Below are positions 26,180 to 33,864 of a DNA stretch of 64,000 nt, piece by piece. The notes below the pieces were generated by a model. It saw nothing but the letters and a program-made list of their open reading frames with translations. It searched no databases and was not told where the DNA came from. The position numbers and the translations under genes are program-made. The number at the start of each line of letters is the position of its first letter. Within the stretch, counting starts at the first letter, position 1. Origin of the DNA: Candidatus Rokuibacteriota bacterium (GTDB taxonomy: Bacteria; Methylomirabilota; Methylomirabilia; Rokubacteriales; CSP1-6); assembly GCA_016200085.1 (NCBI GenBank), contig JACQFL010000036.1, positions 1 to 64,000 on the forward strand, given 5' to 3'.

Positions 26180-26854
26180 TCAGCCGACGTGCTTCTGGAA
26201 GAACTCCGTCGTGCGCTCGCGGGCCTGCTCGTGGCTGGGCCGGTGGAAGCTGGCGCGCTCGTCGCACGAGAACCCGTGGCCGGCGCCTGCGTAGACGAAC
26301 ACGGGCAGGGTGGGCTGCGCTGCCCGGACCGTCTTCCAGTGCTCCGGCGGGATGGAGGCGTCGGTCTCGCCGAAGTGCAGCATCACCGGACACTTCGGCC
26401 GCTCGCTGGCGGTGTCGGCGATGCCGCCGCCGTAGTAGCCGACCGCGGCCGACACGCCGTCGATCCGCGTCCCGGCCAGCCACGCCAGCGTGCCACCCAT
26501 GCAGTAGCCGACCACGCCGACCTTGAGCCCGGTCTTGGCCGCTTCCTTCACGGCCGCGCGCACGTCCATGATCATCGAGTCCCAGCCGAGCTTCTGCCGC
26601 ACGTTACGCCCGCGCTCGACGTCGGCCTGCTCGTAGCCCGTCTCGTAGTCGGGCTCGACGCGGTCGAAGAGCGCGGGCGCGATGGCCACGTAGCCGTCCC
26701 GGGCGAAGCCGTCGGTGACGTTGCGGATGTGGTGGTTGACCCCGAAGATCTCCTGGATCACCACCAGCGCGCCCCTCGGCGCGCCGGCGGGCGTGGCGCG
26801 GTAGGCGGAGAACTTGTGGCCATCTTCGGCGGTGAGCGTGAGCTTTTCACCCAT
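26180..26854 (-). CDS. Dienelactone hydrolase family protein
   Basis: A 224-residue alpha/beta-hydrolase of the carboxymethylenebutenolidase family. The Cys nucleophile is in G-Y-C-M-G-G, the acid in H-F-G-E-T-D-A and the His in A-G-H-G-F. It would hydrolyse dienelactones or related small lactones in the cytosol. ATG 26854 is preceded by a strong AAGGAGG ribosome site on the minus strand. Its upstream region holds three tandem 54-bp repeats, beyond which the SCO1664-like gene ends, so a separate promoter between repeat and gene is likely. Confidence 0.92.
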   Translation of the reverse strand: MGEKLTLTAEDGHKFSAYRATPAGAPRGALVVIQEIFGVNHHIRNVTDGFARDGYVAIAPALFDRVEPDYETGYEQADVERGRNVRQKLGWDSMIMDVRAAVKEAAKTGLKVGVVGYCMGGTLAWLAGTRIDGVSAAVGYYGGGIADTASERPKCPVMLHFGETDASIPPEHWKTVRAAQPTLPVFVYAGAGHGFSCDERASFHRPSHEQARERTTEFFQKHVG

Positions 26855-26950
26855 GGGCGGTTCCTCCTTGGTGGCGGACACCTTACACGAGCCGCGGAGC
26901 GAAGGCGAGGGCCGCCGGCGCTCCGCGGGGGGATCGCGGAGCGCCAGGGC

Positions 26951-27110
26951 TTCCCCGGGACGTCCCGAGCGTCGGGGGGTCTGGGGATCGAGGGGCGTCA
27001 CGGGTTCCCCGGGACGTCCCGAGCGTCGGGGGGTCTGGGGATCGAGGGGCGTCACGGGTTCCCCGGGACGTCCCGAGCGTCGGGGGGTCTGGGGATCGAG
27101 GGGCGTCACG
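26951..27110 (+). repeat. Three tandem copies of the GC-rich intergenic repeat (54-bp unit)
   Basis: Units at 26951-27004, 27005-27058 and 27059-27110 are identical, the last lacking two bases. Each contains the palindrome GGGACGTCCC and the family core GAGCGTCGGGGGGTCTGGGG. The block fills the space between two minus-strand genes, so it lies 3' of the SCO1664-like gene. Related single copies occur at four other intergenic sites in the window. Confidence 0.9.
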
Positions 27111-27119
27111 CCCAGCTAA

Positions 27120-27824
27120 TTAGACATCCGGCCACGGGTAGCGGTAATCGCGGCCGTCGGTGGGGAAGGTCCCCTCGTCGAGCAGGGCGCGGGCGCGGAG
27201 CAGCATGGCCTCGCGCTCGTCGTCGTCGATGAGCCCGGCCAGCGCGTCGAGGCCGCACGTGCCGAGCAGGCGCTCGAGGTCCCGGGCGAGCGGCGCGGGG
27301 ATCGGCTCGCCCGCGAACTCCCAGATGACCGTCCGCAGCTTGTCGTCGACGTGAAAGCAGAGGCCGTTGTCGATGGCCCAGATCGCGCCGTCCTCGCCGA
27401 GCAGGCAGTGGCCGCTCTTGCGGTCGGCGTTGTTGGCGACGAGGTCGAACAGGCAGATGCGGCGCAGGCGGTCGTGATGCTCGGGCCGCTCGCGCAGGGT
27501 GAAGTAGTGCTGCTCGAAGTCCGCGGCCACGAAGCGCTGCAGCGAGCCCTCGCCGTGCGGGCCGTCGTCGCGGGCGACCGTCAGCGGCACCAGCCCCCAG
27601 CCGAGGGCTTCGGACAGGACGTACGCGGCGATCTCGCGCTTGAAGAGGCCGGGGGGAAAGTCCCAGAGGCGCCGCTCGCCGCGCCGCGGCTTGTAGATCG
27701 CGTGCCCCGTCTCGCCCTCGAGGCTCAGCTCGACGAGCAGGGTGACGTTCGTGCTCCACGGCATGCGGCCCTTCACGGTGATCGCGCCTTCGGCCAGGAA
27801 GCGCGCGTCAGAAATGGACGACAT
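27120..27824 (-). CDS. SCO1664-family protein (PI3/4-kinase-like fold)
   Basis: A 234-residue protein resembling the actinobacterial SCO1664 family, which has a kinase-like fold related to phosphatidylinositol 3/4-kinases and HipA. Visible kinase-like marks are I-Y-K-P (candidate nucleotide-binding Lys), F-D-L-V-A-N-N-A-D-R (catalytic-loop-like, compare H-x-D-x-x-x-N) and A-I-D-N-G-L-C-F (metal-binding Asp-like). The substrate is unknown. Its start overlaps the end of the DUF3090 gene by 17 bp. It forms the last gene of a three-gene module. Confidence 0.82.
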   Translation of the reverse strand: MSSISDARFLAEGAITVKGRMPWSTNVTLLVELSLEGETGHAIYKPRRGERRLWDFPPGLFKREIAAYVLSEALGWGLVPLTVARDDGPHGEGSLQRFVAADFEQHYFTLRERPEHHDRLRRICLFDLVANNADRKSGHCLLGEDGAIWAIDNGLCFHVDDKLRTVIWEFAGEPIPAPLARDLERLLGTCGLDALAGLIDDDEREAMLLRARALLDEGTFPTDGRDYRYPWPDV

Positions 27825-28386
27825 GACCGTTGCTGCTCGGGCAGACGTGGCCGGACGGATCCTTGGGCCGCCCGCACATCGGACAGGTCGGCCGTCCCGC
27901 CTTCACGAGCGAGCGCGCGCGATTGACGAAGGCGGCGGCCTGACCGCGGGTGAGGCTGAAGCGCGCGGTGGCGGCGTCGGGCGACGCCGCCTCGGTCTCG
28001 GCGGCCTCCTCTTCCTCCTCGCCGTTGCCCGGCTCGGCGTCGTCCGCGTCGTCCCCGTCCTCGGTCGGGACGACCTCGGTGGCGACGATGAGCACGCGAT
28101 CCCGCGCCTCATCGTAGCCCGCGCCGAGCGAGCCCACCGCCCACACGGGCTCGATGGGCTCCACGAGCCCCATGTCGAGCGGGCGCAGCCCCTGGGCGCC
28201 CTCGGGAAGCCGCGCGAGCAGGCCGGCGAGGTATTCGCTCAGCGCGCCCACCTGCTCCTTCTCGGCCTTCAACGTCACCAGGGCGCTGCCCTGGCGCGCC
28301 TGCAGAAAGAACGTCCGCTGGCCGGGCGGGCCGACGGTGCCCGCGGTGAAGCGGTCGGGGGCATCCAGGTCGAACGATTCGCTCAT
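27808..28386 (-). CDS. DUF3090 family protein
   Basis: A 192-residue protein of unknown function. The N-terminal part reads F-T-A-G-T-V-G-P-P-G-Q-R-T-F-F-L-Q-A, the conserved start of DUF3090. A low-complexity acidic segment sits in the middle. The end carries a zinc-ribbon-like C-P-M-C with a later Cys in H-V-C-P-S-S-N-G. It overlaps both neighbours: its ATG shares ATGA with the phosphatase stop, and its end overlaps the kinase-like gene. In Actinobacteria this family is found between the same two partners. Confidence 0.85.
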   Translation of the reverse strand: MSESFDLDAPDRFTAGTVGPPGQRTFFLQARQGSALVTLKAEKEQVGALSEYLAGLLARLPEGAQGLRPLDMGLVEPIEPVWAVGSLGAGYDEARDRVLIVATEVVPTEDGDDADDAEPGNGEEEEEAAETEAASPDAATARFSLTRGQAAAFVNRARSLVKAGRPTCPMCGRPKDPSGHVCPSSNGHVVHF

Positions 28387-29015
28387 GGGCCGAGGAGCCT
28401 CGCGAGGTCGCCATCGACGGAGTTCACGGTGAGCACGTAGGGGCCGGCGGGCGCGTAGGCCACTGCGGTGATCGAGGCGGTCGCGATGGCGATGCGCTGG
28501 AAAAGATCGAGGTGCGTGCCGAGCGCGTGGGCCACCGCGGCCTTGATCGGATCGGCGTGGGAGACGGCCACGATGGTGCCGCCGTGATGGCGCGCGACGA
28601 GGCGGGCGAGCACGCCCGCCATGCGCGCCTGCATCTCGGTGAACGACTCGCCGCCGGGGAAGCGAAAGCCGCTCGGGTTCCGCTGCACGGCCGTCCACTC
28701 CGCCTTGCGGCTGGCGCGCTTGAGCGAGAGGCCCGTCCAGTCGCCGATGTCGAGCTCGGCCAGGTCGCGCTCGACCCGCGGGGCCAGGCGCCGCGCGTGC
28801 GCGATCGGGGCGGCGGTCTCCCGCGCGCGCTCGAGCGGCGAGGTGTACACGGCCACGACGGTCTTGAGCGCGCCGATCCGGGCGGCGGCCGCCTCGGCCT
28901 GACGGCGGCCCTCGTCGGACAGGTGCAGGCCGGGCGCCCGGCCGGGCAGCTTGACGCCGGTCGTCGGGGTCTGGCCGTGACGGACGAGCAGGACGAGCGT
29001 GGCCGGGTGGCTCAC
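28383..29015 (-). CDS. Histidine phosphatase superfamily protein (MSMEG_4193-like phosphomutase)
   Basis: A 210-residue histidine phosphatase. The phospho-accepting motif is R-H-G-Q-T near residue 12, with T-S-P-L-E-R-A-R-E-T-A and the second His in V-S-H-A-D-P. The annotation 'putative phosphomutase' comes from the actinobacterial family that precedes DUF3090; the true substrate is unknown. It starts at GTG 29015, divergent from a cyclase gene 47 bp away. It is the first gene of the three-gene overlapping module. Confidence 0.87.
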   Translation of the reverse strand: MSHPATLVLLVRHGQTPTTGVKLPGRAPGLHLSDEGRRQAEAAAARIGALKTVVAVYTSPLERARETAAPIAHARRLAPRVERDLAELDIGDWTGLSLKRASRKAEWTAVQRNPSGFRFPGGESFTEMQARMAGVLARLVARHHGGTIVAVSHADPIKAAVAHALGTHLDLFQRIAIATASITAVAYAPAGPYVLTVNSVDGDLARLLGP

Positions 29016-29062
29016 CGGCGAGAGGTTGATCGGGAGGTCGACATCGACGCAGGATAGACAGC

Positions 29063-30637
29063 GTGGAACGGGGAACGCAAGCGGGTGTGCGCCACCGGGC
29101 GCCGAGTCCCTGGTGGATCAGGCGACTGCTGGGCCTGACGGCGGTGGTCGGCAACCTCATCGGTGCCCTGCTCGTCGAGTTCTATTTCCGCTACGTGAGC
29201 CCGTACCGGGGTCCCCAGGGGTTCACGCGGGCCGACGCGGTGTACTTCGTGGTCGCCTTCGGCGGGCTGATGACCGCCGGCTACACGCTCGTCACGTGGT
29301 GGCTCGGGCCGATCAAGGAGGCGCTCCGGGCGCTGCCCCGGCCACCCTCGCGCCGGCAGCGCCAGCGTGCCGTCCTGCTGCCCTACGTGATGGCCGCCAT
29401 CAACGTCACGGGATGGCTCGGCGGCAGCCTGCTCTTCAACTTCGTCTGGCAAGCGTGGACGGGGAGCCTCACGGTCGCCGGCGCGGCGCACTCGATGTTC
29501 GGCACGCTGTGCATCGCGGCCCCCGCGGCGACCGCGGCCGTGTTCTTCACCGTCGAGCGCCACTGGCGCTCGGTCCTCCCGGTGTTCTTTCCCGACGGCG
29601 ACACCACGGCCGCCCGCGAGGTCTTCCGGTTTCCGGTCGGCGCGCGGCTGCTCGTGATCTCGCTGATGATGAGTGTCGTCCCGCTGTCGCTGGTGGGCGT
29701 GCTGTCGTACATGCGCGTGTCCGCCGCCCTGGCCGCGGGGCCCGCGCTGGGACAGCAGATCGTGTCCAACATGATGGCGCTCATCGCCTTCATCGTCACG
29801 GCGGGCACGGCCCTGGCGATCTGGCTGTCGCTCTTCGTCGCCGGCAGCGTGGCCGGACCCCTGCGGGCGCTGGAGAAGGCCATGGCCGACGTCGAGCGCG
29901 GCGACCTCGGCGCGCGGGTGGCCTTCATCGGCAACGACGAGATCGGCGCGGTCGCCGACGGCTTCAACCGGATGGTCACTGGACTACGGGAGCGCGACTT
30001 CCTCAAGGAGACCTTCGGCAAGTACGTCACGCCCGAGATCCGCGACGAGATCCTCGCCGGCCGCGTGGCTCTCGAGGGCCAGCAGCGGGAGGTGACCATC
30101 CTCTTCGCCGACCTGCGCGACTTCACGCCGTGGGTCGAGGCCAGCCGGCCCGCGGACGTCGTGCGCGACCTGAACGCGTACTTCACCGAGATGGAGGAGG
30201 CGATCCGGACGCACCACGGCCTCGTGCTCCAGTTCATCGGGGACGAGATCGAGGCGGTGTTCGGGGCGCCGCTGGCGCGCGCCGATCACGCCGCGCTCGC
30301 GGTGCAGGCGGCGATGGAGATGCGCCGCCGGCTGGCCACGTGGAACGCCGCGCGCGGGCGTGAGGGCAAGCCGCCGCTGCGCCACGGGATCGGCATCCAC
30401 ACGGGGACCGTGCTCGCCGGCAACATCGGCAGCAGCGAGCGGCTGTCCTACGCCCTCGTCGGCGACTCGGTGAACCTGGCCTCGCGCATCCAGGGGTTGA
30501 CCAAGGACTTCGGCGCCGACATCCTGATCAGCGCGAGCACGCGGACGCGCCTCGACGGCGCGCTGCCGCTGGCGCCGCTGCCGGCGGTGCGGGTGAAGGG
30601 CCGGTCGGAGGACGTCGAGATCTACCGCGTGGCCTGA
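29063..30637 (+). CDS. Membrane adenylate/guanylate cyclase with HAMP domain
   Basis: A 524-residue class III nucleotidyl cyclase. The N-terminal half has about six membrane helices, with no obvious extracellular sensor. A HAMP linker follows (around residues 255-310: A-G-P-L-R-A-L, G-D-L-G-A-R-V). The cyclase domain has both metal-binding Asp motifs, F-A-D-L-R-D-F-T and I-G-D-E-I-E-A-V-F-G, and H-T-G-T-V-L-A-G-N-I-G. Full catalytic residues suggest an active enzyme. The start is GTG 29063. Its end overlaps the convergent murB by 16 bp. Confidence 0.9.
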   Translation: MERGTQAGVRHRAPSPWWIRRLLGLTAVVGNLIGALLVEFYFRYVSPYRGPQGFTRADAVYFVVAFGGLMTAGYTLVTWWLGPIKEALRALPRPPSRRQRQRAVLLPYVMAAINVTGWLGGSLLFNFVWQAWTGSLTVAGAAHSMFGTLCIAAPAATAAVFFTVERHWRSVLPVFFPDGDTTAAREVFRFPVGARLLVISLMMSVVPLSLVGVLSYMRVSAALAAGPALGQQIVSNMMALIAFIVTAGTALAIWLSLFVAGSVAGPLRALEKAMADVERGDLGARVAFIGNDEIGAVADGFNRMVTGLRERDFLKETFGKYVTPEIRDEILAGRVALEGQQREVTILFADLRDFTPWVEASRPADVVRDLNAYFTEMEEAIRTHHGLVLQFIGDEIEAVFGAPLARADHAALAVQAAMEMRRRLATWNAARGREGKPPLRHGIGIHTGTVLAGNIGSSERLSYALVGDSVNLASRIQGLTKDFGADILISASTRTRLDGALPLAPLPAVRVKGRSEDVEIYRVA

Positions 30638-31683
30638 GCCGGCTCCGCGCCCCAGAGGATGGGCTCGGGGCTCAGCCGGACCCCGCAGCGCTGCTCCACC
30701 GCCGCCTGGATGCGGTGCGCGAAGCCGACGACGTCGCGGGCCTGCGCGCCGTCGTGCGCCACGATCGACAGCGCATGTCGCGTCGAGAGCCCGACCGATC
30801 CCTCCCGCTCGCCCCGCCGGAAGCCGGCGTGCTCGATCAGCCAGGCGGCGGAGAGCTTCACGCGCCCGTCGGGCTGGGGCCAGCGGGGCATCGCCGGATC
30901 GCCGACCAGCCGCTCGATGCGGGCGAGCTCGACCGGGGCGACGATGGGGTTCAGGAAGAAGGACCCGCAGCTGCGGCGGTTGGGGTCGCCGTCCTCCAGG
31001 ACCATCGATTTGGCGCGGCGGATGGCGAGCACGCTCGCGCGGACGTCGGCCAGCGTGGGCGAGGCGATGCCGCGGCCGGCGAGGTGCCGCTCCACGTCGG
31101 CGTAGGCCAGCGTCGGCGGGCCGCCCCCGCGCAGCCGGTACTCGACGGAGAGGACGACGTAGCGCCCGGGCTCGCCCGTGCGGAAGACGCTGTCGCGATA
31201 GGCGAAGCGACAGGCCGGCGGCGCCAGCGAGACGACCTCACCGGAGGCGCAATCGAGCGCACGCACGGCCGTCACCGTATCACTGACCTCCTGGCCGTAG
31301 GCGCCGACGTTCTGGACCGGCGTGGCACCGACGAGACCGGGGATCCCGCTCAGGCACTCGAGCCCGGCCCAGCCGCGCTCCACCGCCAGACGGACGAGGT
31401 CGTCCCAGGGCTCGCCGGCGGCCGCCCTCAGGGTCACGGCGCTGCCGGTCTGGCGCGACGACACTCCACGCACCGCCATCCGCAGCACCAGCCCCTCGAC
31501 CCCGCCATCGGCCACCACGACGTTGGAGCCGCCGCCGAGCACCCGGAGTGGCAGCCGCTGCGCGCGCGCCCACGCCACCGCCTCGCGCACCTCGCCGTCC
31601 TCGCGGGCCTCGACGAAGAAACGTGCGGGGCCCCCGACGCCGAGCGTGCAGAGCGGAGCGAGCGGGACGTTCTCGGCCGGCAT
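30622..31683 (-). CDS. murB: UDP-N-acetylmuramate dehydrogenase
   Basis: A 353-residue FAD enzyme that reduces UDP-GlcNAc-enolpyruvate to UDP-MurNAc in peptidoglycan synthesis. Motifs include G-G-G-S-N-V (FAD phosphate binding), S-G-I-P-G-L-V-G-A-T-P-V-Q-N-V-G-A-Y-G-Q-E, Y-R-D-S-V-F and the catalytic Ser in C-G-S-F-F-L-N-P. The Y-R-D-S loop and length fit the longer, type I (E. coli-like) enzyme. It is not in a mur/dcw cluster here. ATG 31683 has TATCAA 7 nt upstream. The gene faces away from the M20 peptidase gene. Confidence 0.95.
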   Translation of the reverse strand: MPAENVPLAPLCTLGVGGPARFFVEAREDGEVREAVAWARAQRLPLRVLGGGSNVVVADGGVEGLVLRMAVRGVSSRQTGSAVTLRAAAGEPWDDLVRLAVERGWAGLECLSGIPGLVGATPVQNVGAYGQEVSDTVTAVRALDCASGEVVSLAPPACRFAYRDSVFRTGEPGRYVVLSVEYRLRGGGPPTLAYADVERHLAGRGIASPTLADVRASVLAIRRAKSMVLEDGDPNRRSCGSFFLNPIVAPVELARIERLVGDPAMPRWPQPDGRVKLSAAWLIEHAGFRRGEREGSVGLSTRHALSIVAHDGAQARDVVGFAHRIQAAVEQRCGVRLSPEPILWGAEPAQATR

Positions 31684-31690
31684 CGCTTTC

Positions 31691-31700
31691 TTGATACCAT
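31691..31700. promoter_or_regulatory. Overlapping divergent -10 elements of murB and the M20 peptidase gene
   Basis: The sequence TTGATACCAT contains TATCAA on the minus strand (31691-31696), 7 nt from the murB ATG, and TACCAT on the plus strand (31695-31700), 9 nt from the peptidase ATG. The two start codons are only 26 bp apart, so both messages would have almost no leader and the promoters should be mutually exclusive. Confidence 0.5.
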
Positions 31701-31709
31701 CCTTTGGCC

Positions 31710-33107
31710 ATGAGCGAGATCCGGACCTTCGTCGAGCGGGCGTGGGACGAGCGCATCGTGCCCGCGCTGACCGAGTACATCGCCATCCCCTGCAAGTCGC
31801 CGAGCTTCGACCCCGGCTGGCGCGAGCACGGCCACCTCGACCGGGCGGTGGCGCTCGTGGAAGGCTGGTGCCGCCAGCGACCCATCGAGGGCCTGCGCGT
31901 CGAGGTCGTGCGGCTCCCGGGCCGCACCCCCGTGATCCTCATGGAGGTTCCGGGCGCCTCCGACGACACGGTGCTGCTGTACGGCCACGTCGACAAGCAG
32001 CCGGAGATGACGGGCTGGGCGCCCGACCTCGGGCCGTGGAAGCCCGTGCGCAAGGGCGATCGTCTCTACGGACGGGGCGGCGCCGACGACGGCTACGCGG
32101 CCTTCGCCGCCGTGACGGCGATCGAGGCCCTCGAGCGTCACCGGATCCCGCACGCCCGGTGCGTGGTGCTCGTCGAGGCGTGTGAGGAGAGCGGCAGCCA
32201 CGACCTGCCCGCCTACGTGGACGCCCTGCGGGAGCGCCTGGGCGCGCCGAGCCTCGTCGTCTGCCTGGATTCCGGCTGCGGCAACTACGACCAGCTGTGG
32301 GGGACGACGTCGCTGCGCGGGATCGTCAACGGCGAGCTGCGCGTCGAGGTCCTGCGCGAGGGCATCCACTCCGGCGCCAGTGGCATGGTGGCCTCGAGCG
32401 TCCGGATCATGCGATCGCTGCTCTCACGGCTCGAGGACGAGCGGACGGGCGCGATCCTGCCCCCGGATCTGCACGCCGCCATCCCGGCCGAGCGGGTGGC
32501 CCAGGCGCGCGAGGTCGCTCGCGTGCTCGGCGATGAAGTCGTCGGCGAGCTGCCGCTCGCCCCGGGCATGCGGCCGGCGCACGGGGACCTCACCGAGCTC
32601 CTGCTGAACGGCACGTGGCGCCCCGCGCTCTCGATCACCGGCGCGGGCGGGCTGCCCGCGATCGCGGATGCGGGGAACGTGCTGCGGCCGTGGACGTCCG
32701 TCAAGATCTCGCTGCGCCTGCCCCCGACGGTCGACGCCGGGGCGGCCGCCGCGACGCTCACGCGGCTGTTCGAGCGGGAGCCCCCGTACGGAGCGAAGGT
32801 CACGTTCAGCGTGGACAGTCCCGCGCGCGGGTGGGAGGCGCCCGCCATGCGCGAGTGGCTCCGCGCCTCGATCGACCGCGCCTCGTCGACCCACTTCGGC
32901 CGGCCCGCCATGTACAAGGGCGTCGGCGGGACGATTCCCTTCATGGCGATGCTCGGCGAGAAGTTTCCCGCCGCGCAGTACCTCATCACCGGGGTGCTCG
33001 GACCGGGTTCCAACGCTCACGGCCCCAACGAGTTCCTCCACGTGCCGGCCGGCGCGCGGCTCACGGCGTGCGTGGCGGACGTCCTCGCCGATCACCACCG
33101 CCGCTGA
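31710..33107 (+). CDS. M20 family metallopeptidase
   Basis: A 465-residue dizinc peptidase of the ArgE/DapE/CNDP dipeptidase family, probably cytosolic. Zinc ligands are in Y-G-H-V-D-K-Q-P, G-G-A-D-D-G-Y and E-A-C-E-E-S-G-S (Glu), with the C-terminal His in A-H-G-P-N-E-F-L-H. The lid domain insertion is present around residues 200-350. Substrate specificity (dipeptide or N-acyl amino acid) is not readable. I chose ATG 31710; a TTG two codons upstream is less likely given the promoter at 31695. Confidence 0.92.
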   Translation: MSEIRTFVERAWDERIVPALTEYIAIPCKSPSFDPGWREHGHLDRAVALVEGWCRQRPIEGLRVEVVRLPGRTPVILMEVPGASDDTVLLYGHVDKQPEMTGWAPDLGPWKPVRKGDRLYGRGGADDGYAAFAAVTAIEALERHRIPHARCVVLVEACEESGSHDLPAYVDALRERLGAPSLVVCLDSGCGNYDQLWGTTSLRGIVNGELRVEVLREGIHSGASGMVASSVRIMRSLLSRLEDERTGAILPPDLHAAIPAERVAQAREVARVLGDEVVGELPLAPGMRPAHGDLTELLLNGTWRPALSITGAGGLPAIADAGNVLRPWTSVKISLRLPPTVDAGAAAATLTRLFEREPPYGAKVTFSVDSPARGWEAPAMREWLRASIDRASSTHFGRPAMYKGVGGTIPFMAMLGEKFPAAQYLITGVLGPGSNAHGPNEFLHVPAGARLTACVADVLADHHRR

Positions 33108-33113
33108 CGACCG

Positions 33114-33132
33114 CGCGGTTCGCTGAACCGCG
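33114..33132 (+). terminator. Hairpin just after the M20 peptidase gene
   Basis: CGCGGTTC and GAACCGCG form a perfect 8-bp stem with a GCT loop, 6 bp past the stop codon. There is no T-tract. The remaining bases to 33398 hold no gene or repeat that I can recognise. Confidence 0.45.
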
Positions 33133-33398
33133 ACCATCCGCGTCGTTGCCTCCTCGTTCGGTCTTCGAGCCCTGTCACGGCTCGCCGCGCATCGGCGGCC
33201 GGTGCTCGGCTCGCACGGCCACGCCCGCGTATGCGGCCTACGGGCGCCTCACGCCTCGTTCGTCGGCGCCCGGCATCTGGCCGCCGGTGAGCGATCCGCG
33301 AGCGTGGCGGCTACGGAGAGATGCGGGCGGGTTCCACGCCTGCGCGGCCTCGCGGGATCTGGCGCGACGGCGGACGTGGGGCGCGGTGCGCGCGGGGA

Positions 33399-33782
33399 CT
33401 AGGAGAGGATGCGGGCGGGGGTGCGGTGCTCGTCGAGGCGGACGACGGCGTAGCCCTGGGAGGCGATCATCCAGTCGATCTCCTGCCGGCGGCGCTCGGC
33501 GCGCCGGCGCCCGGGATCCGACTCGAGCCCCTGCCGGCGCTCGGCCGTCCGCCGCTCGCCGTGGCGACGGTCGACGACCACCCGCACGTCCGTCCGCCTG
33601 GCGTGCTGCCGCTGGATCTCCGCCAGGAGATCGGGGCGATCGTGGGCCACGATGATCAGCCGGCGCACGGTTTGCTGGAAGGTGCCGATCCAGCAGGCAA
33701 GGTGCAGGAGGCGGTCGTCCCGGAAGGCGACGCGCTGGTCGGCGGTGATGGGCTCGGCGCAGTGCGGGCAGACGGAGGCCAT
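33399..33782 (-). CDS. Zinc-binding DRRHGERR-domain protein
   Basis: A 127-residue protein with an N-terminal C-P-H-C and H-L-A-C pair, a likely zinc site. A strand-like L-I-I-V-A-H segment follows, then V-R-V-V-V-D-R-R-H-G-E-R-R and further Arg-rich repeats (G-R-R-R-A-E-R-R-R). The order of these parts matches the first half of the protein at 2614-3369. The Arg-rich run may bind nucleic acid or acidic protein, which is a guess. ATG 33782 starts the Cys motif. It is divergent from the histidine kinase operon. Confidence 0.68.
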   Translation of the reverse strand: MASVCPHCAEPITADQRVAFRDDRLLHLACWIGTFQQTVRRLIIVAHDRPDLLAEIQRQHARRTDVRVVVDRRHGERRTAERRQGLESDPGRRRAERRRQEIDWMIASQGYAVVRLDEHRTPARILS

Positions 33783-33852
33783 GCGAGGGGAATCGGGCGT
33801 GACGCGTGGTTTTCGGAGGGGCGGCGACCTTGACGCGCTGGGGACCCCTTGA

Positions 33853-33858
33853 TACGGT
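33853..33858 (+). promoter_or_regulatory. -10-like TACGGT for the histidine kinase operon
   Basis: TACGGT, within GATACGGT, lies 6 nt before the GTG start at 33865. Confidence 0.4.
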
Positions 33859-33864
33859 CCGGCC

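Noticed and set aside
26951-27110. CRISPR array
   Set aside because: The units are directly abutting identical 54-mers with no unique spacers, and no cas genes are near.
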